From assembly GCA_016292515.1 (NCBI GenBank), contig JAEDIJ010000004.1, positions 37,030 to 101,029 on the forward strand: a stretch of DNA of 64,000 bases, in the 5' to 3' direction. Each line of letters starts with the position of its first letter. Within the stretch, counting starts at the first letter, position 1. Of this stretch, positions 46,696 through 54,936 are shown one piece after another. The notes beneath the pieces were generated by a model that searched no databases, was not told the DNA's origin, and saw nothing but the letters and a program-made list of their open reading frames with translations. The position numbers and the translations under genes are program-made. Origin of the DNA: Victivallaceae bacterium. Lineage in GTDB: Bacteria > Verrucomicrobiota > Lentisphaeria > Victivallales > Victivallaceae.

Positions 46696-46724
46696 CTTTC
46701 TTTCGCCCGGCAGGGCGAGACAAC

Positions 46725-46980
46725 CATCGGCGTGGGGAGTATCGCATACGGGGCAGTCGGGCGGGCGGAGCGTAAAGCGGAGCATTAGCCCGCGTGGGAC
46801 GCCCGTTCTCTTTACAGTAACAAACAGACGAGCCCGCGGAGATTTGCGGAGATATTCGTTGGGGGGACGAAAAAAGCGTCAGTCCCGCAAATATCTGCGG
46901 CAGGTACAGATCCCGCCTGTGGCGGGCGCCCGGGGGAGTTAAGAGGGCGCGGCGTGAGCGCCCTCTTGTTCCCATCCGGT
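46725..46980 (-). repeat. Intergenic repeat D, copy 2 (inverted)
   Basis: This is the reverse complement of the block at 32532-32790, joined to repeat C copy 1 so that the two make a composite of about 450 bp filling the gap between the convergent glycosyltransferase and radical SAM genes. It carries the same landmarks (GATATTTGCGG-type hairpins, GCCCGCGTGGGACG, GGGCAGTCGGGCGGGC) and ends with a hairpin GAGGGCGC/GCGCCCTC near 46944-46965. The gap 46479-46989 holds only repeats. Confidence 0.82.
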
Positions 46981-46989
46981 AAAATATCT

Positions 46990-47721
46990 CTACTTCTTCC
47001 TCACCGCTTCGACGGGGGCGACTTTGCCGATGCAGTCAAGGAATCTCTGAATGGTGGATTCGGGGGCGACTTGCAGTTTCGGATCGACGCCGGGGCGGTC
47101 GAGCGTGTTGAGTTGGACGACATCGGGCGCGATGCGTTTGATGTGCCGGGCGAAACGAGCAATGGCATCGTCGGAGTCGTTGATGCCGGGGACGATAAAA
47201 AGTTCCAGCGCGACGCGGCATTTCGCCTGTTGCTTGAAATCGACGAGTGCCTCTATCGTATCCTCAAAGCGGACAGCGGGGCAGGGGCGGTTGATCGCGT
47301 CGAGTTCCTCCTGACACGAAGCGTCGAGCGAGGGGATGACAAGGTCGATATGGCGCAACTCCTCCTGCAACTTTTTGTCGCCGAGCAGAAGACCGTTGGT
47401 GAGCAAGGTCACGCGGTATTGCGGATAATGTGTTTTAAGAAAATCGACCACTTCCCCGATACGGCTGTGAAGCGTCGGCTCGCCCAAGCCGGAAAAGGTG
47501 ATCGAGTCAAGTGCGGGCGAATCTTTCAACACGGCGTCGAGTTCCGCCAGAACTTTGTCGGTCGGCACATATTCTTTGCGTTCGCAGGTCGCGTCGGTCG
47601 TCGCGCCGGCTTCGCAGTAAATGCAGTCGAGATTGCAGGTTTTCCGGGGGATCAATCCGACGCCGAGCGAAACGCCCAGACGGCGCGACTGCAAGGGTCC
47701 AAATACATAGCAAGACATCAT
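46990..47721 (-). CDS. Radical SAM protein, COG0731-like
   Basis: The 243-residue protein has the radical SAM cluster motif CNLDCIYC near residue 28 with the preceding SRRLGVSLGV segment, FSGLGEPTLH and VIPSLDA, as in COG0731 Fe-S oxidoreductases (related to the wyosine enzyme core). The substrate is unknown. The ATG pair at 47721/47718 is preferred over 47736 because AAAGGAG sits just upstream of it. It is transcribed from its own promoter. Confidence 0.88.
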   Translation of the reverse strand: MMSCYVFGPLQSRRLGVSLGVGLIPRKTCNLDCIYCEAGATTDATCERKEYVPTDKVLAELDAVLKDSPALDSITFSGLGEPTLHSRIGEVVDFLKTHYPQYRVTLLTNGLLLGDKKLQEELRHIDLVIPSLDASCQEELDAINRPCPAVRFEDTIEALVDFKQQAKCRVALELFIVPGINDSDDAIARFARHIKRIAPDVVQLNTLDRPGVDPKLQVAPESTIQRFLDCIGKVAPVEAVRKK

Positions 47722-47742
47722 ATACTCCTTTGTCATCGGCAG

Positions 47743-47771
47743 AATATACTTGACAAAGGACGGTTTTTCAA
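47743..47771 (-). promoter_or_regulatory. Promoter of the radical SAM gene
   Basis: On the minus strand TTGAAA (47766-47771), 17-bp spacer and TATATT (47743-47748). Confidence 0.75.
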
Positions 47772-47814
47772 GTGAAAAACGCTTTTGAAATCTCCCGGTG
47801 CGGAGCAGGGACGA

Positions 47815-48633
47815 TCATCTTTTTTTGCGGAATTCCCCCGGTGTCATACCGCACAATTCCTTGAATACCCGGCAGAAATAAAAACTCGATTCAAAGCCGA
47901 CGGCGTCGGCGACGACGGAAAGAGTCCATTCGGGATGTTCGGCAAGGAGCGATTTCGCCTTTTGGATCCGTTTTTTCATCACGATATGACTGAAGCAACT
48001 TTGATAACGCGCTTTCAGATAATGGGTCAAGGTGGATTCACTGCACGAAACGGCGCGGGCGGCATTGGCGAGCGTCAGCGTTTCGGCGAGGTGGCGGTCG
48101 ATGTACTGTTGCAGTCGGAACATCCGCAGATCGCGGGGGTAGCCGACAAGTTCCTTGGAAACGATGTATTCGAGGAGGACTTGCACCATATGTTCCAAGT
48201 TGCGCAGTTCTTCGCCGGCAAAAAGGGGCAGGTCGAAATAGGCGTCGATCTCCTCTTTTTTTCTGATACCGGGGGGTAGCTTGTCGTCCAAACGGAATTG
48301 TCCGATGACGAGAAATCCGGCGACTTCCTCCAAAAAGAGGACGGGGGCGATGATCTCGCCCAGTCCCGCGTGACAGCGGTAGGAAAGAATTTTTTTGACG
48401 GCGAGACATTCACGCTGCTTTTCCCGGTCGAGCGCGACGCAGGCGGAAACGCCGAAACGCTTTTCCTGCATCAGACGGCAAAAGGCGGAACACTCCGCAT
48501 TGCGGCCGCGTTCGATGATCTTGCCGTCGGTGCTGAAAAAGACGGCGCGCAGTTTCATCAATCCCGCGAAATCGTCGAGCAGACGGCGCACGTCCTCTTT
48601 CAAAATCAATTCGGTCTGGATGGGATTTTCCAT
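47815..48633 (-). CDS. AraC-family regulator with PocR-type sensor domain
   Basis: The 272-residue protein has an N-terminal PocR-like domain (FSTDGKIIERGRNAECSAFCRLM, with Cys and His positions typical of the family; CHAGLGEIIAPV) and a C-terminal AraC double HTH (LANAARAVSCSESTLTHYLKA; VVADAVGFESSFYFCRVFKELCGMTPGEFRKK). It probably senses a small molecule and activates the divergent catabolic operon. ATG 48633 follows AAAGGAG; an upstream start lacks a site. Confidence 0.9.
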   Translation of the reverse strand: MENPIQTELILKEDVRRLLDDFAGLMKLRAVFFSTDGKIIERGRNAECSAFCRLMQEKRFGVSACVALDREKQRECLAVKKILSYRCHAGLGEIIAPVLFLEEVAGFLVIGQFRLDDKLPPGIRKKEEIDAYFDLPLFAGEELRNLEHMVQVLLEYIVSKELVGYPRDLRMFRLQQYIDRHLAETLTLANAARAVSCSESTLTHYLKARYQSCFSHIVMKKRIQKAKSLLAEHPEWTLSVVADAVGFESSFYFCRVFKELCGMTPGEFRKKR

Positions 48634-48655
48634 TGAAAAAACTCCTTTTGTAGAT

Positions 48656-48684
48656 AATATAGCATCTTTTGCCAAATAATGCAA
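48656..48684 (-). promoter_or_regulatory. Promoter of the AraC-type regulator
   Basis: On the minus strand TTGCAT (48679-48684), 17-bp spacer and TATATT (48656-48661). Confidence 0.75.
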
Positions 48685-48723
48685 TGATCTGCCGGATAAT
48701 GGATTTTTTTATGTCGATTTTGT

Positions 48724-48736
48724 GATATAGTATATC
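48724..48736. promoter_or_regulatory. Palindrome at the divergent operon promoter
   Basis: GATATA G TATATC is a perfect 13-bp palindrome at the likely -10 region of the sugar operon, with no good -35 box, as is common for AraC-activated promoters. Whether it is an operator or just the -10 element is not resolved. Confidence 0.45.
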
Positions 48737-48779
48737 AGGAAAACAGGGGAAATCCCCTCATCAAAACAAGGAGAGAAAA

Positions 48780-49829
48780 ATGAAAGAAGTGCGCATCGGA
48801 TTGATCGGGCTGGGCTTTATGGGCACGACCCACTTCGGCATCTACCGGAATCTGCCGCAGGCGAAAGTCGTCGCCATCGCGGATGTCGACGCCGCAAAGT
48901 GTGCGGGCGATATTTCCAAGGTGATCGGCAACATCGGCGGCGGCGACAATTCCAAGCCGCTGGATCTGTCGGGGATCAGAACTTTCTCCGACGCGATGGA
49001 AATGATCGCCGCTTCCGATATCGATATCATCGATATCTGCGTGCCGACGCCGCTTCACTTGCAGTATATGCTCGCCGCGCTGAAAGCGGGAAAGAACGTT
49101 TTCTGCGAAAAGCCGGTCTGCCGCAACCGCGAAGAACTGGCGCAACTCGCCGCAGCCGTCAAGGAGGCGAAAGGATTTTTCAACGTCGGGATGTGCATCC
49201 GCGCGTGGCCCGAATACGCTCACGCCCGCGAATGCGTCGTGACGAAAAAGTACGGGGAAGTGCGGCACGCGCTTTTCCGCCGGCTTTCCCCCTCGGTCGC
49301 GGGGAATGCGTGGGAAAACTGGTATATGGGGGAAAATCGTTCCGGCGGCGCGATCCTCGATCTGCACTTGCACGACACCGACGCCGTCTGCCACTTTTTC
49401 GGCAAGCCTGACCGCGTCGTCAGCCGCGGCGCGCGCGGCATCGTCAGCGACAACGGCATCGACCACGTCGTGACGACCTACATCTATGACAAAATGCCGA
49501 ATCTCCTCGTCACCGCCGAGGGCGGCTGGGGCGCCGCCAAGAGCGTGCCCTTTGAGATGAGCTTTGAGATCACCTGCGAAAAGGCGACGCTGAAACTCGA
49601 CGCCAACGGTTACAATATCTACTTCAACGATCACGTCGAAACGCCGGAACTTGCCGTCGGAAATCTCCCGACCGGATGGCATCAGGAACTGGATTACTTC
49701 ACCCGTTGCGTTGCCGAGGGCAAAACGCCCGACAAGTATCAGACATTTGAGAGCATCGCCGCGGCTTTTCGCACGGTGATGACGGAAATGGATGCGGTAA
49801 ACAGCGGCAATGTGGAGGAGGTGCGTTAA
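48780..49829 (+). CDS. Gfo/Idh/MocA family oxidoreductase
   Basis: The 349-residue dehydrogenase starts VRIGLIGLGFMGTTHFGIY (NAD motif), has FCEKPVCRN and a substrate domain with GAILDLHLHDTDAV, where the His is probably catalytic. Next to two xylose-isomerase-like TIM barrels, it likely oxidises an inositol- or sugar-like ring for catabolism; the exact substrate is unknown. AAGGAGAG lies before ATG 48780. First gene of a three-gene operon divergent from the AraC-type regulator. Confidence 0.93.
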   Translation: MKEVRIGLIGLGFMGTTHFGIYRNLPQAKVVAIADVDAAKCAGDISKVIGNIGGGDNSKPLDLSGIRTFSDAMEMIAASDIDIIDICVPTPLHLQYMLAALKAGKNVFCEKPVCRNREELAQLAAAVKEAKGFFNVGMCIRAWPEYAHARECVVTKKYGEVRHALFRRLSPSVAGNAWENWYMGENRSGGAILDLHLHDTDAVCHFFGKPDRVVSRGARGIVSDNGIDHVVTTYIYDKMPNLLVTAEGGWGAAKSVPFEMSFEITCEKATLKLDANGYNIYFNDHVETPELAVGNLPTGWHQELDYFTRCVAEGKTPDKYQTFESIAAAFRTVMTEMDAVNSGNVEEVR

Positions 49830-49830
49830 G

Positions 49831-50688
49831 ATGTACAAGGCATTGAATTATTGGGTCTACGGCGGCTTTTCCGGAGAAAAAACGCCCTATGAATTCATCG
49901 ATTATGCGGTGGAGAAAAAACTTCCCGGCATCGAATTGACCGTTGGCGATGCGCTTTCCCCCGATATCACGGAAGCGGAATGTAAAAAGATCGCCGCCTA
50001 CGCGGCGGAGAAAAAAGTCGGTTTGCGCACCATCGCGACCGGTTTCTACGGCGGCTGTTCGCTCGGCGCCGCCGACGAGGAGGAGCGTCAGAAAGCAATC
50101 GCTTTTTCCAAAAAGTATTTGCAGATCGGCGCGTGGCTCGGCGTTGAAGCGGTCTTGATCGTCCCCGGTTCGACCCGGGTGGCGTGGGATCCGTCGCGCC
50201 CGATCGTCCCTTACAAGACGGTTTGGGAAAATTCGCAGAAATCGATCCGGGAACTGCTTGAAGTCGCCCATCGTCTTCACGTCGATATCGCGCTTGAAAA
50301 CGTCTGGACGCGCTTCCTCATTTCCCCGATGGAGTGGAAACTTTACCTCGACAGTTTCAACGATGACGCGGTCGGCATCTACTTCGACGCGGGCAACTGC
50401 TGTTTGAACGGACGCCCCGAAGATTACGTCGAAATTCTCGGCAAAAAGATCAAGGCGGTTCACCTCAAAAACTTTACGGAGAGCGACTGCGCCGGCGGTC
50501 TTCACGGCTTCGGCGACGATCTGCTCAAAGGTGAGGTCAATTTCACTTCGCTTTTTGCCGAACTTGAAAAAATCGGTTATCAGGGACCGCTGACGGTCGA
50601 GATGATCCCCTTCTGCCGGTTGCCCGATCTGGTGCTGCCCGATCAGGCGCTCGCCGACGCGACCGTGGAGAAATTGCTTTCGTTATGA
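49831..50688 (+). CDS. Sugar phosphate isomerase/epimerase family protein
   Basis: The 285-residue xylose-isomerase-like TIM barrel has metal-ligand positions in ALENVW (Glu), YFDAGN (Asp), KAVHLKNF (His) and TVEMIPF (Glu). Such proteins isomerise or epimerise keto sugars and inositol intermediates. ATG 49831 follows GGAGGAGGTG and is chosen over a frame extension into the preceding gene. It overlaps the next gene by ATGA. Confidence 0.92.
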   Translation: MYKALNYWVYGGFSGEKTPYEFIDYAVEKKLPGIELTVGDALSPDITEAECKKIAAYAAEKKVGLRTIATGFYGGCSLGAADEEERQKAIAFSKKYLQIGAWLGVEAVLIVPGSTRVAWDPSRPIVPYKTVWENSQKSIRELLEVAHRLHVDIALENVWTRFLISPMEWKLYLDSFNDDAVGIYFDAGNCCLNGRPEDYVEILGKKIKAVHLKNFTESDCAGGLHGFGDDLLKGEVNFTSLFAELEKIGYQGPLTVEMIPFCRLPDLVLPDQALADATVEKLLSL

Positions 50689-51479
50689 ATATCTGCATGA
50701 TGTCGTTGATGCTTGCGGATCAGCCGATCCACGAGATACTTGCCATCGCATCCGCTTGCGGAATGGGCGCGATCGACTGGATCGGTCTCCACGGCACAAC
50801 GGCAAAGGCGTTAAAAGTTGCGAGCGACGATGCGGGGGTCCCCGTCGCCGCTCACACCCTTTTTCGCTCCGATGGTCTTTACGGCGATCCGGAGGATATG
50901 GATACTTTTCGCGCCGCGCTGGATGCCGCGTGCGAAATGGAAGCACCCGTCCTTATGGTGCCGCCTTTCGCCACGCGCAACCAGATATCTCCCGAAAATG
51001 ACCGGCAACGTTACATCGATTTTTACGGCAAAGCGATGGAACTTGCGAAAAACACCTCTGTGCAGGTGACGATGGAAAGCACCGGATTTCTTAACAGCCC
51101 GATCACTTCGGCGGCGGAGTGTCTGGAAGTTCTCCGCGCCGTGCCCGGTTTGAAACTCACCTTTGACTTCGGCAACGCGGCGACCGTCGAAGATCCGATC
51201 CAGTCCTTTCTGCAATTGCGGCCCTACATTGTTCATTGGCATCTGAAAGACTGGTATATTTCCGATCTGCCGTTTGAAAACAGCGACCGCAAGCGTTGCG
51301 GCGGTTACTTCGCCGACGCGATGATCGGCGACGGCGATATGCCCATTTCGCGTTTCTGGTCGATCTTGACTCCGGAGGAGAAAAACCTGTGGGTCAATCC
51401 GGAAACGCGCGACTACACAGGCAAAATGTCGCCGTTGGAGGCATTTCAGGAGATCTGCCGCCGCCTCCGCGCGATGTAA
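50685..51479 (+). CDS. Second sugar phosphate isomerase/epimerase family protein
   Basis: The 264-residue TIM barrel is related to the gene before it: metal ligands would be in VTMESTGF (Glu), LTFDFGNA (Asp) and VHWHLKDW (His). It probably acts on the product of the first isomerase or of the oxidoreductase. It overlaps the upstream gene by 4 bp, so the three proteins are likely made together. Confidence 0.9.
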   Translation: MNICMMSLMLADQPIHEILAIASACGMGAIDWIGLHGTTAKALKVASDDAGVPVAAHTLFRSDGLYGDPEDMDTFRAALDAACEMEAPVLMVPPFATRNQISPENDRQRYIDFYGKAMELAKNTSVQVTMESTGFLNSPITSAAECLEVLRAVPGLKLTFDFGNAATVEDPIQSFLQLRPYIVHWHLKDWYISDLPFENSDRKRCGGYFADAMIGDGDMPISRFWSILTPEEKNLWVNPETRDYTGKMSPLEAFQEICRRLRAM

Positions 51480-51498
51480 ACATTTTTTCTTTTTTCAC

Positions 51499-51600
51499 TT
51501 TGACGCAACAAGAGCAAGAGAAGTGCTCACGCTACGCCCTCTTAACTCCCCGCCCGATTGCCCGATGTGCGCCACATCTACTTCTGATGTTTGCCTCGCG
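51499..51600 (+). repeat. Intergenic repeat D, internally deleted copy 3
   Basis: It starts with TTTGACGCAA like copy 1 and has GCTCACGC, CCTCTTAACTCCCC and GCCCGATTGCCCGATG, but the middle 100 bp or so of copies 1 and 2 are missing. It joins repeat C copy 2, in the same relative order as the C-D composite at 46525-46980. The gap 51480-51920 consists of this, repeat C and the iclR promoter. Confidence 0.7.
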
Positions 51601-51611
51601 GATACTGCCGC

Positions 51612-51795
51612 GAAATAAAGGTAAAAACGGACGATAACGGACTTCAACGGACAGTAACGGACAATCAGCGTGATGGGGAAATGACAAAATCACGCAATGA
51701 TGATGCGTCCGTTTTGTCCGTTAATGTCGGTTTGGTCCGTAAAAGTCCGTTGAGGATGACAACGCTGTTGCACTGCTGCGCCGTGAACAGCCATT
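51612..51795 (+). repeat. Intergenic repeat C, copy 2
   Basis: This is the inverse of 46525-46695. Left arm: four ACGGAC hexamers at exact 10-bp spacing (51627, 51637, 51647, 51657). Right arm: GTCCGT at 51707, 51716, 51735, 51745 and GTCGGT at 51726. The 40-bp flank beyond the right arm (GAGGATGACAACG...) is also shared with copy 1. Confidence 0.87.
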
Positions 51796-51853
51796 TCTTC
51801 CCTGTCCGTTTCTGGCAATTGTCGCCGAAAATCGGATTTTTTGCCGAAAACAT

Positions 51854-51882
51854 TTGACAAAGCGGGAAAACGCTTTTACATT
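51854..51882 (+). promoter_or_regulatory. Promoter of the IclR-led cluster
   Basis: TTGACA (51854-51859), 17-bp spacer and TACATT (51877-51882). Transcription would start near 51889, just ahead of the palindrome at 51902-51920. Confidence 0.78.
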
Positions 51883-51901
51883 ATTGCGTATAGTGATATT
51901 A

Positions 51902-51920
51902 AATTTCATATTGTGAAATT
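51902..51920. promoter_or_regulatory. Probable IclR operator overlapping the start region
   Basis: AATTTCA (51902-51908), 5-bp centre TATTG and TGAAATT (51914-51920) form a perfect 7-bp inverted repeat ending one base before the iclR ATG. The size and form suit an IclR-family dimer site. No Shine-Dalgarno sequence is visible, so protein binding and translation start share the same bases. Confidence 0.65.
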
Positions 51921-52664
51921 ATGATCAAAGTTATCGACAAAACCTTGATGGTGCTGGAAACGATCGTTTCCGCATCGCCGTGCGCGGTAACGCCGAAAAA
52001 ACTTGCTCAAACGCTTGATTTGACGGTATCGACGGTATCTCATATTCTGAAAATGCTGTTGGAGTCGGGATATATCTTGCAGGTTTCACGGCAGGAGGGA
52101 TATGTCGCCGGACCGAAACTTGCGGTTTTGGGCAATATCGCCGATTTCGAGGGCAAACTTCTGGCGGCGGCGAAACCGCTTGTCGATCATATCGCGGAAA
52201 ACATTCAGGATACCGTGCTGATCTCGCGCGTCTACGGCGATTTGCGTTATGTGCTTTACCTCAAAAACGGCAATCCGGCGAGGGAAATAAGAGTACAGCG
52301 CGCGGGGACGCGCGACCTCTTCTGGACTGCGACCGGGCTTACGGAAATGGCATATCGTTCCTGGCAGGAAGTTCTTGCATTGCATCGCGCTTACTCCGCC
52401 AAAGAATGTCTTCCGGATGCGGCAGATGAGGAAGCGTTGCAAAAACTTCTCTCCAAGATCCGCAAGGAGGGGTTTTATACGACGCGCAAACGCGATATGG
52501 GGATTTTTGCCGTTCCGGTCTTGGTCGACGGCAAATTCGTCGCGGCGCTGGGGTGCAACATCCCCGCGACCCGCTACACGGCGCAACACATCAAAAAGGT
52601 ATTGAAAATCCTGATCGGGGCGGCGGCGGAATTGTCCTCCGCGTTGAGCACCTGCGAGATATAA
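51921..52664 (+). CDS. IclR-family transcriptional regulator
   Basis: The 247-residue protein has an N-terminal winged HTH (TPKKLAQTLDLTVSTVSHILKMLLESGYI, about residues 24-52) and the IclR effector domain (VLISRVYGDLRYVLYL through IPATRYTA). IclR regulators often repress a neighbouring catabolic operon until a ligand binds. It is 13 bp before an enolase-superfamily gene and is the first gene of a seven-gene run for carbohydrate use. Confidence 0.92.
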   Translation: MIKVIDKTLMVLETIVSASPCAVTPKKLAQTLDLTVSTVSHILKMLLESGYILQVSRQEGYVAGPKLAVLGNIADFEGKLLAAAKPLVDHIAENIQDTVLISRVYGDLRYVLYLKNGNPAREIRVQRAGTRDLFWTATGLTEMAYRSWQEVLALHRAYSAKECLPDAADEEALQKLLSKIRKEGFYTTRKRDMGIFAVPVLVDGKFVAALGCNIPATRYTAQHIKKVLKILIGAAAELSSALSTCEI

Positions 52665-52676
52665 AAAGAGGTTAAA

Positions 52677-53858
52677 ATGAAAATCACCGACGTCAAAACT
52701 TTTGTCTGCAACGCATTCCGCACCAATTTCGTTTTCGTAAAGGTGGAAACGGATTCGGGCCTTCACGGCTGGGGCGAAGCGACTTTGGAGTACAAGGAAT
52801 CGACCGTTGTCGCCGCGATCGGCGACCTGAAAGATTGGCTGATCGGCAAAGATCCGCACAATATCGAACTTTTCCGGCACGACTGTTACCGCGACGCCTA
52901 CTGGCGCGGCGGCCCCGTGTTGATGAGCGCGCTTGCCGGCGTTGAAACGGCGCTTTGGGACATCAAGGGCAAAGATTTGAATGTCCCCGTCTATCAGCTT
53001 CTCGGCGGCAAGGTGCGCGACGAAGTGCCGATCTACGTCAACGGCTGGTTTGCCCCCGCCAAAACGCCGGATGAATTTGCCGCCAAGGCGCAGGAGGTGC
53101 GCAAGCACAAGTTTCTCGGCTGCAAGTGGGATCCTTTCGGCAAGGCGTGGCAGCAGATCGGCAAAAAGGAATTGCGCCAGGCGATGGAAAATATCGCCAA
53201 GGTCTCGGAAACGGTCGGCGACGATGTGCAACTTCTGATCGAGGGACACGGACGCTTCGACATCCCGACCGCGGTCAAGATCGGGCGGATGCTGGAAGAT
53301 TTCGACATTTTCTGGTTCGAGGAGCCGATCCCGCCGGACGACAAGGAGGGAATGCGCGAAGTCAAGGAGCGCGTGCGCGTTTCGATCGCGGCGGGCGAAA
53401 GACTTTACAACCGCTACGAGTACCGGCAGTTTTTCGATCTCAACTGTGCCGATTACATTCAGCCGGACATTTCGCACGCGGGCGGCATTATGGAAATGCG
53501 GATGCTCGGCGCCGAAGCCGAATGCCGTCACATCGGTTTCTGTCCGCACAATCCGTCGGGGCCGGTCGCCAATGCGGCGACGTTGCAGCTCGCGGCGTGC
53601 GTGCCGAATTTCGTGATGCTCGAAATGATGATGAGCGACGTGCCGTGGCGGAAAGAGATCTGCGATGAAAAACTTGTCGTCCGCAACGGCAAAATGGTCA
53701 TTCCGGATCGTCCCGGCATCGGCATCGACTTGAATGAAAAGGAGCTGCTGAAACACCCCTACATCCGCACGAATCTGCGCCATTACCGGGGCGATCTCAC
53801 CAATATCCGTCCGCCGGATGCGGAATTTTACTATCAGATCATCCACGATGAAAAATAG
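52677..53858 (+). CDS. Enolase-superfamily sugar acid dehydratase/cycloisomerase
   Basis: The 393-residue protein has the mandelate racemase/galactonate dehydratase layout: N-terminal cap (FVFVKVETDSGLHGWGEAT), IEGHGRFD with the active-site His and first metal acid, WFEEPIPPDD and AAGERLYNR (the other two acidic ligands), QPDISHAGGI and PHNPSGPVA. The family dehydrates sugar acids or opens lactones. The GH16 and SDR neighbours suggest a sugar acid derived from a polysaccharide; the specific substrate (galactonate-like or anhydro-galactonate-like) is inference. Confidence 0.92.
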   Translation: MKITDVKTFVCNAFRTNFVFVKVETDSGLHGWGEATLEYKESTVVAAIGDLKDWLIGKDPHNIELFRHDCYRDAYWRGGPVLMSALAGVETALWDIKGKDLNVPVYQLLGGKVRDEVPIYVNGWFAPAKTPDEFAAKAQEVRKHKFLGCKWDPFGKAWQQIGKKELRQAMENIAKVSETVGDDVQLLIEGHGRFDIPTAVKIGRMLEDFDIFWFEEPIPPDDKEGMREVKERVRVSIAAGERLYNRYEYRQFFDLNCADYIQPDISHAGGIMEMRMLGAEAECRHIGFCPHNPSGPVANAATLQLAACVPNFVMLEMMMSDVPWRKEICDEKLVVRNGKMVIPDRPGIGIDLNEKELLKHPYIRTNLRHYRGDLTNIRPPDAEFYYQIIHDEK

Positions 53859-53867
53859 GAGGTAGAT

Positions 53868-54650
53868 ATGGGAATGTTTGAGGGAAAAATCGTCCTTGTC
53901 ACGGGCGGAAACCGCAATACGGGACTTCACATCGTCAAAAAGTTTGCCGACGAGGGCGCGCGCGTCTTTATGTGCGGTTCCACGGCGGAATCGACGCAAA
54001 AAGGCGCGGCGATTTTGACTTCGTGGGGCGTGAAAAACTTTTCCGCGATCCCCTGCAATGTCTCCAAAATCGACGAGGTGAAACATCTCTTTGACGTGAT
54101 CGAAAAAGAGGCGGGACGACTGGATATTCTCGTCAACAACGCGGCGCATCAGGGGATCGGCAAGCCTTTCGTCGAAATGGAGCCGGATTATCTGATGGAA
54201 GTTCTCGGCGTCAACGTGCGCGGCGGATTTCAGGTGACCCAACAGGCGGTCAACCGTTTCTTTTTGAAGCAGGAAAAGAAAGGCGTCGTCGTCTTTCTTT
54301 CCTCCAACACGGCGCAACGGGCGATCCGCAACCGGACGGCGTACTGCGCGAGCAAAGGCGCGATCAATTCGATGGTGCGCGCCCTCGCGCTCGACCTCGG
54401 TCCGCTCGGCATCCGCGTCAACGCCTGCGCGCCCGGATATATCTATACTGAAAGATGGGATGTCCTTCCCGAAGAAAAGAAAGCGCGACGCCGGCTCAAC
54501 TGCCCGCTCCGCCGTGAGGCCAAGGGCGGCGACATCGCCAACGTCATCGCCTTTCTCGCGAGCGATCTGAGTTCCAATATGACGGGTGAGATCATCACCT
54601 GCGATGCCGGATGCTCCTGTCAGCATATGCCGGTCGACGTCGATTGCTGA
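53868..54650 (+). CDS. Short-chain dehydrogenase/reductase
   Basis: The 260-residue SDR has a TGGNRNTG variant of the NAD motif, NNAAHQ, catalytic Ser in FLSSNTA and Tyr-Lys in YCASK. It likely oxidises the sugar or reduces the keto-acid made in the same cluster. The last 16 residues (CDAGCSCQHMPVDVDC) and the following junction were duplicated to 54893-54985. Ribosome-binding site GGAGGTAG. Confidence 0.92.
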   Translation: MGMFEGKIVLVTGGNRNTGLHIVKKFADEGARVFMCGSTAESTQKGAAILTSWGVKNFSAIPCNVSKIDEVKHLFDVIEKEAGRLDILVNNAAHQGIGKPFVEMEPDYLMEVLGVNVRGGFQVTQQAVNRFFLKQEKKGVVVFLSSNTAQRAIRNRTAYCASKGAINSMVRALALDLGPLGIRVNACAPGYIYTERWDVLPEEKKARRRLNCPLRREAKGGDIANVIAFLASDLSSNMTGEIITCDAGCSCQHMPVDVDC

Positions 54651-54699
54651 GGAATATATGAAAAGCGTTGCGGGGTATTATTACGATTTCGACCGGGAG
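54607..54699 (+). repeat. 93-bp direct repeat, copy 1
   Basis: It covers the last 44 bases of the SDR gene and the start of a following ATGAAAAGCGTTGC reading frame. Copy 2 is at 54893-54985 with 5 mismatches in 93 (about 95% identity). The 286-bp offset is not a multiple of three, so the two copies sit in different frames relative to what lies downstream. Confidence 0.9.
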
Positions 54700-54936
54700 T
54701 CGCGGCTCGATGGTATTGCAGATCAAGCAGGTACTCTCCGTATTCAGTGGGAATCCAAACGCCGTGAGGATATTCCCCTTGCGTTTCGCTATACCGCGCA
54801 ACTCAAAATCGAAGGGGAAAAAGCAACTGATGAAACATTGTTTTATGGTGGCGGCAGCGGTGATGCTTGCCGCCGGATGTGCGCCTACGACACCGGATGC
54901 TCCTGTCAGCATATGCCGGTCAACGTCGATTGCTGA
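54658..54936 (+). pseudogene. Short reading frame after the SDR, probable fragment
   Basis: A 92-codon frame from ATG 54658. It starts like the large gene downstream (MKSVAG-YYYDFDRE) but diverges after residue 15 and ends in repeat copy 2 with the same residues (CSCQHMPVNVDC) as the SDR tail. It looks like a remnant of a truncated or duplicated gene rather than a functional protein; the middle (TLRIQWESKRREDIPLAFRY) could come from another enzyme. Not recognised further. Confidence 0.5.

Noticed and set aside
52086-54626. Very long open frame on the minus strand opposite iclR, the enolase-superfamily gene and the SDR
   Set aside because: It lies antisense to three clearly recognisable genes, has no family motifs and an Arg/His/Asp-rich composition typical of mirror frames in GC-biased codons.
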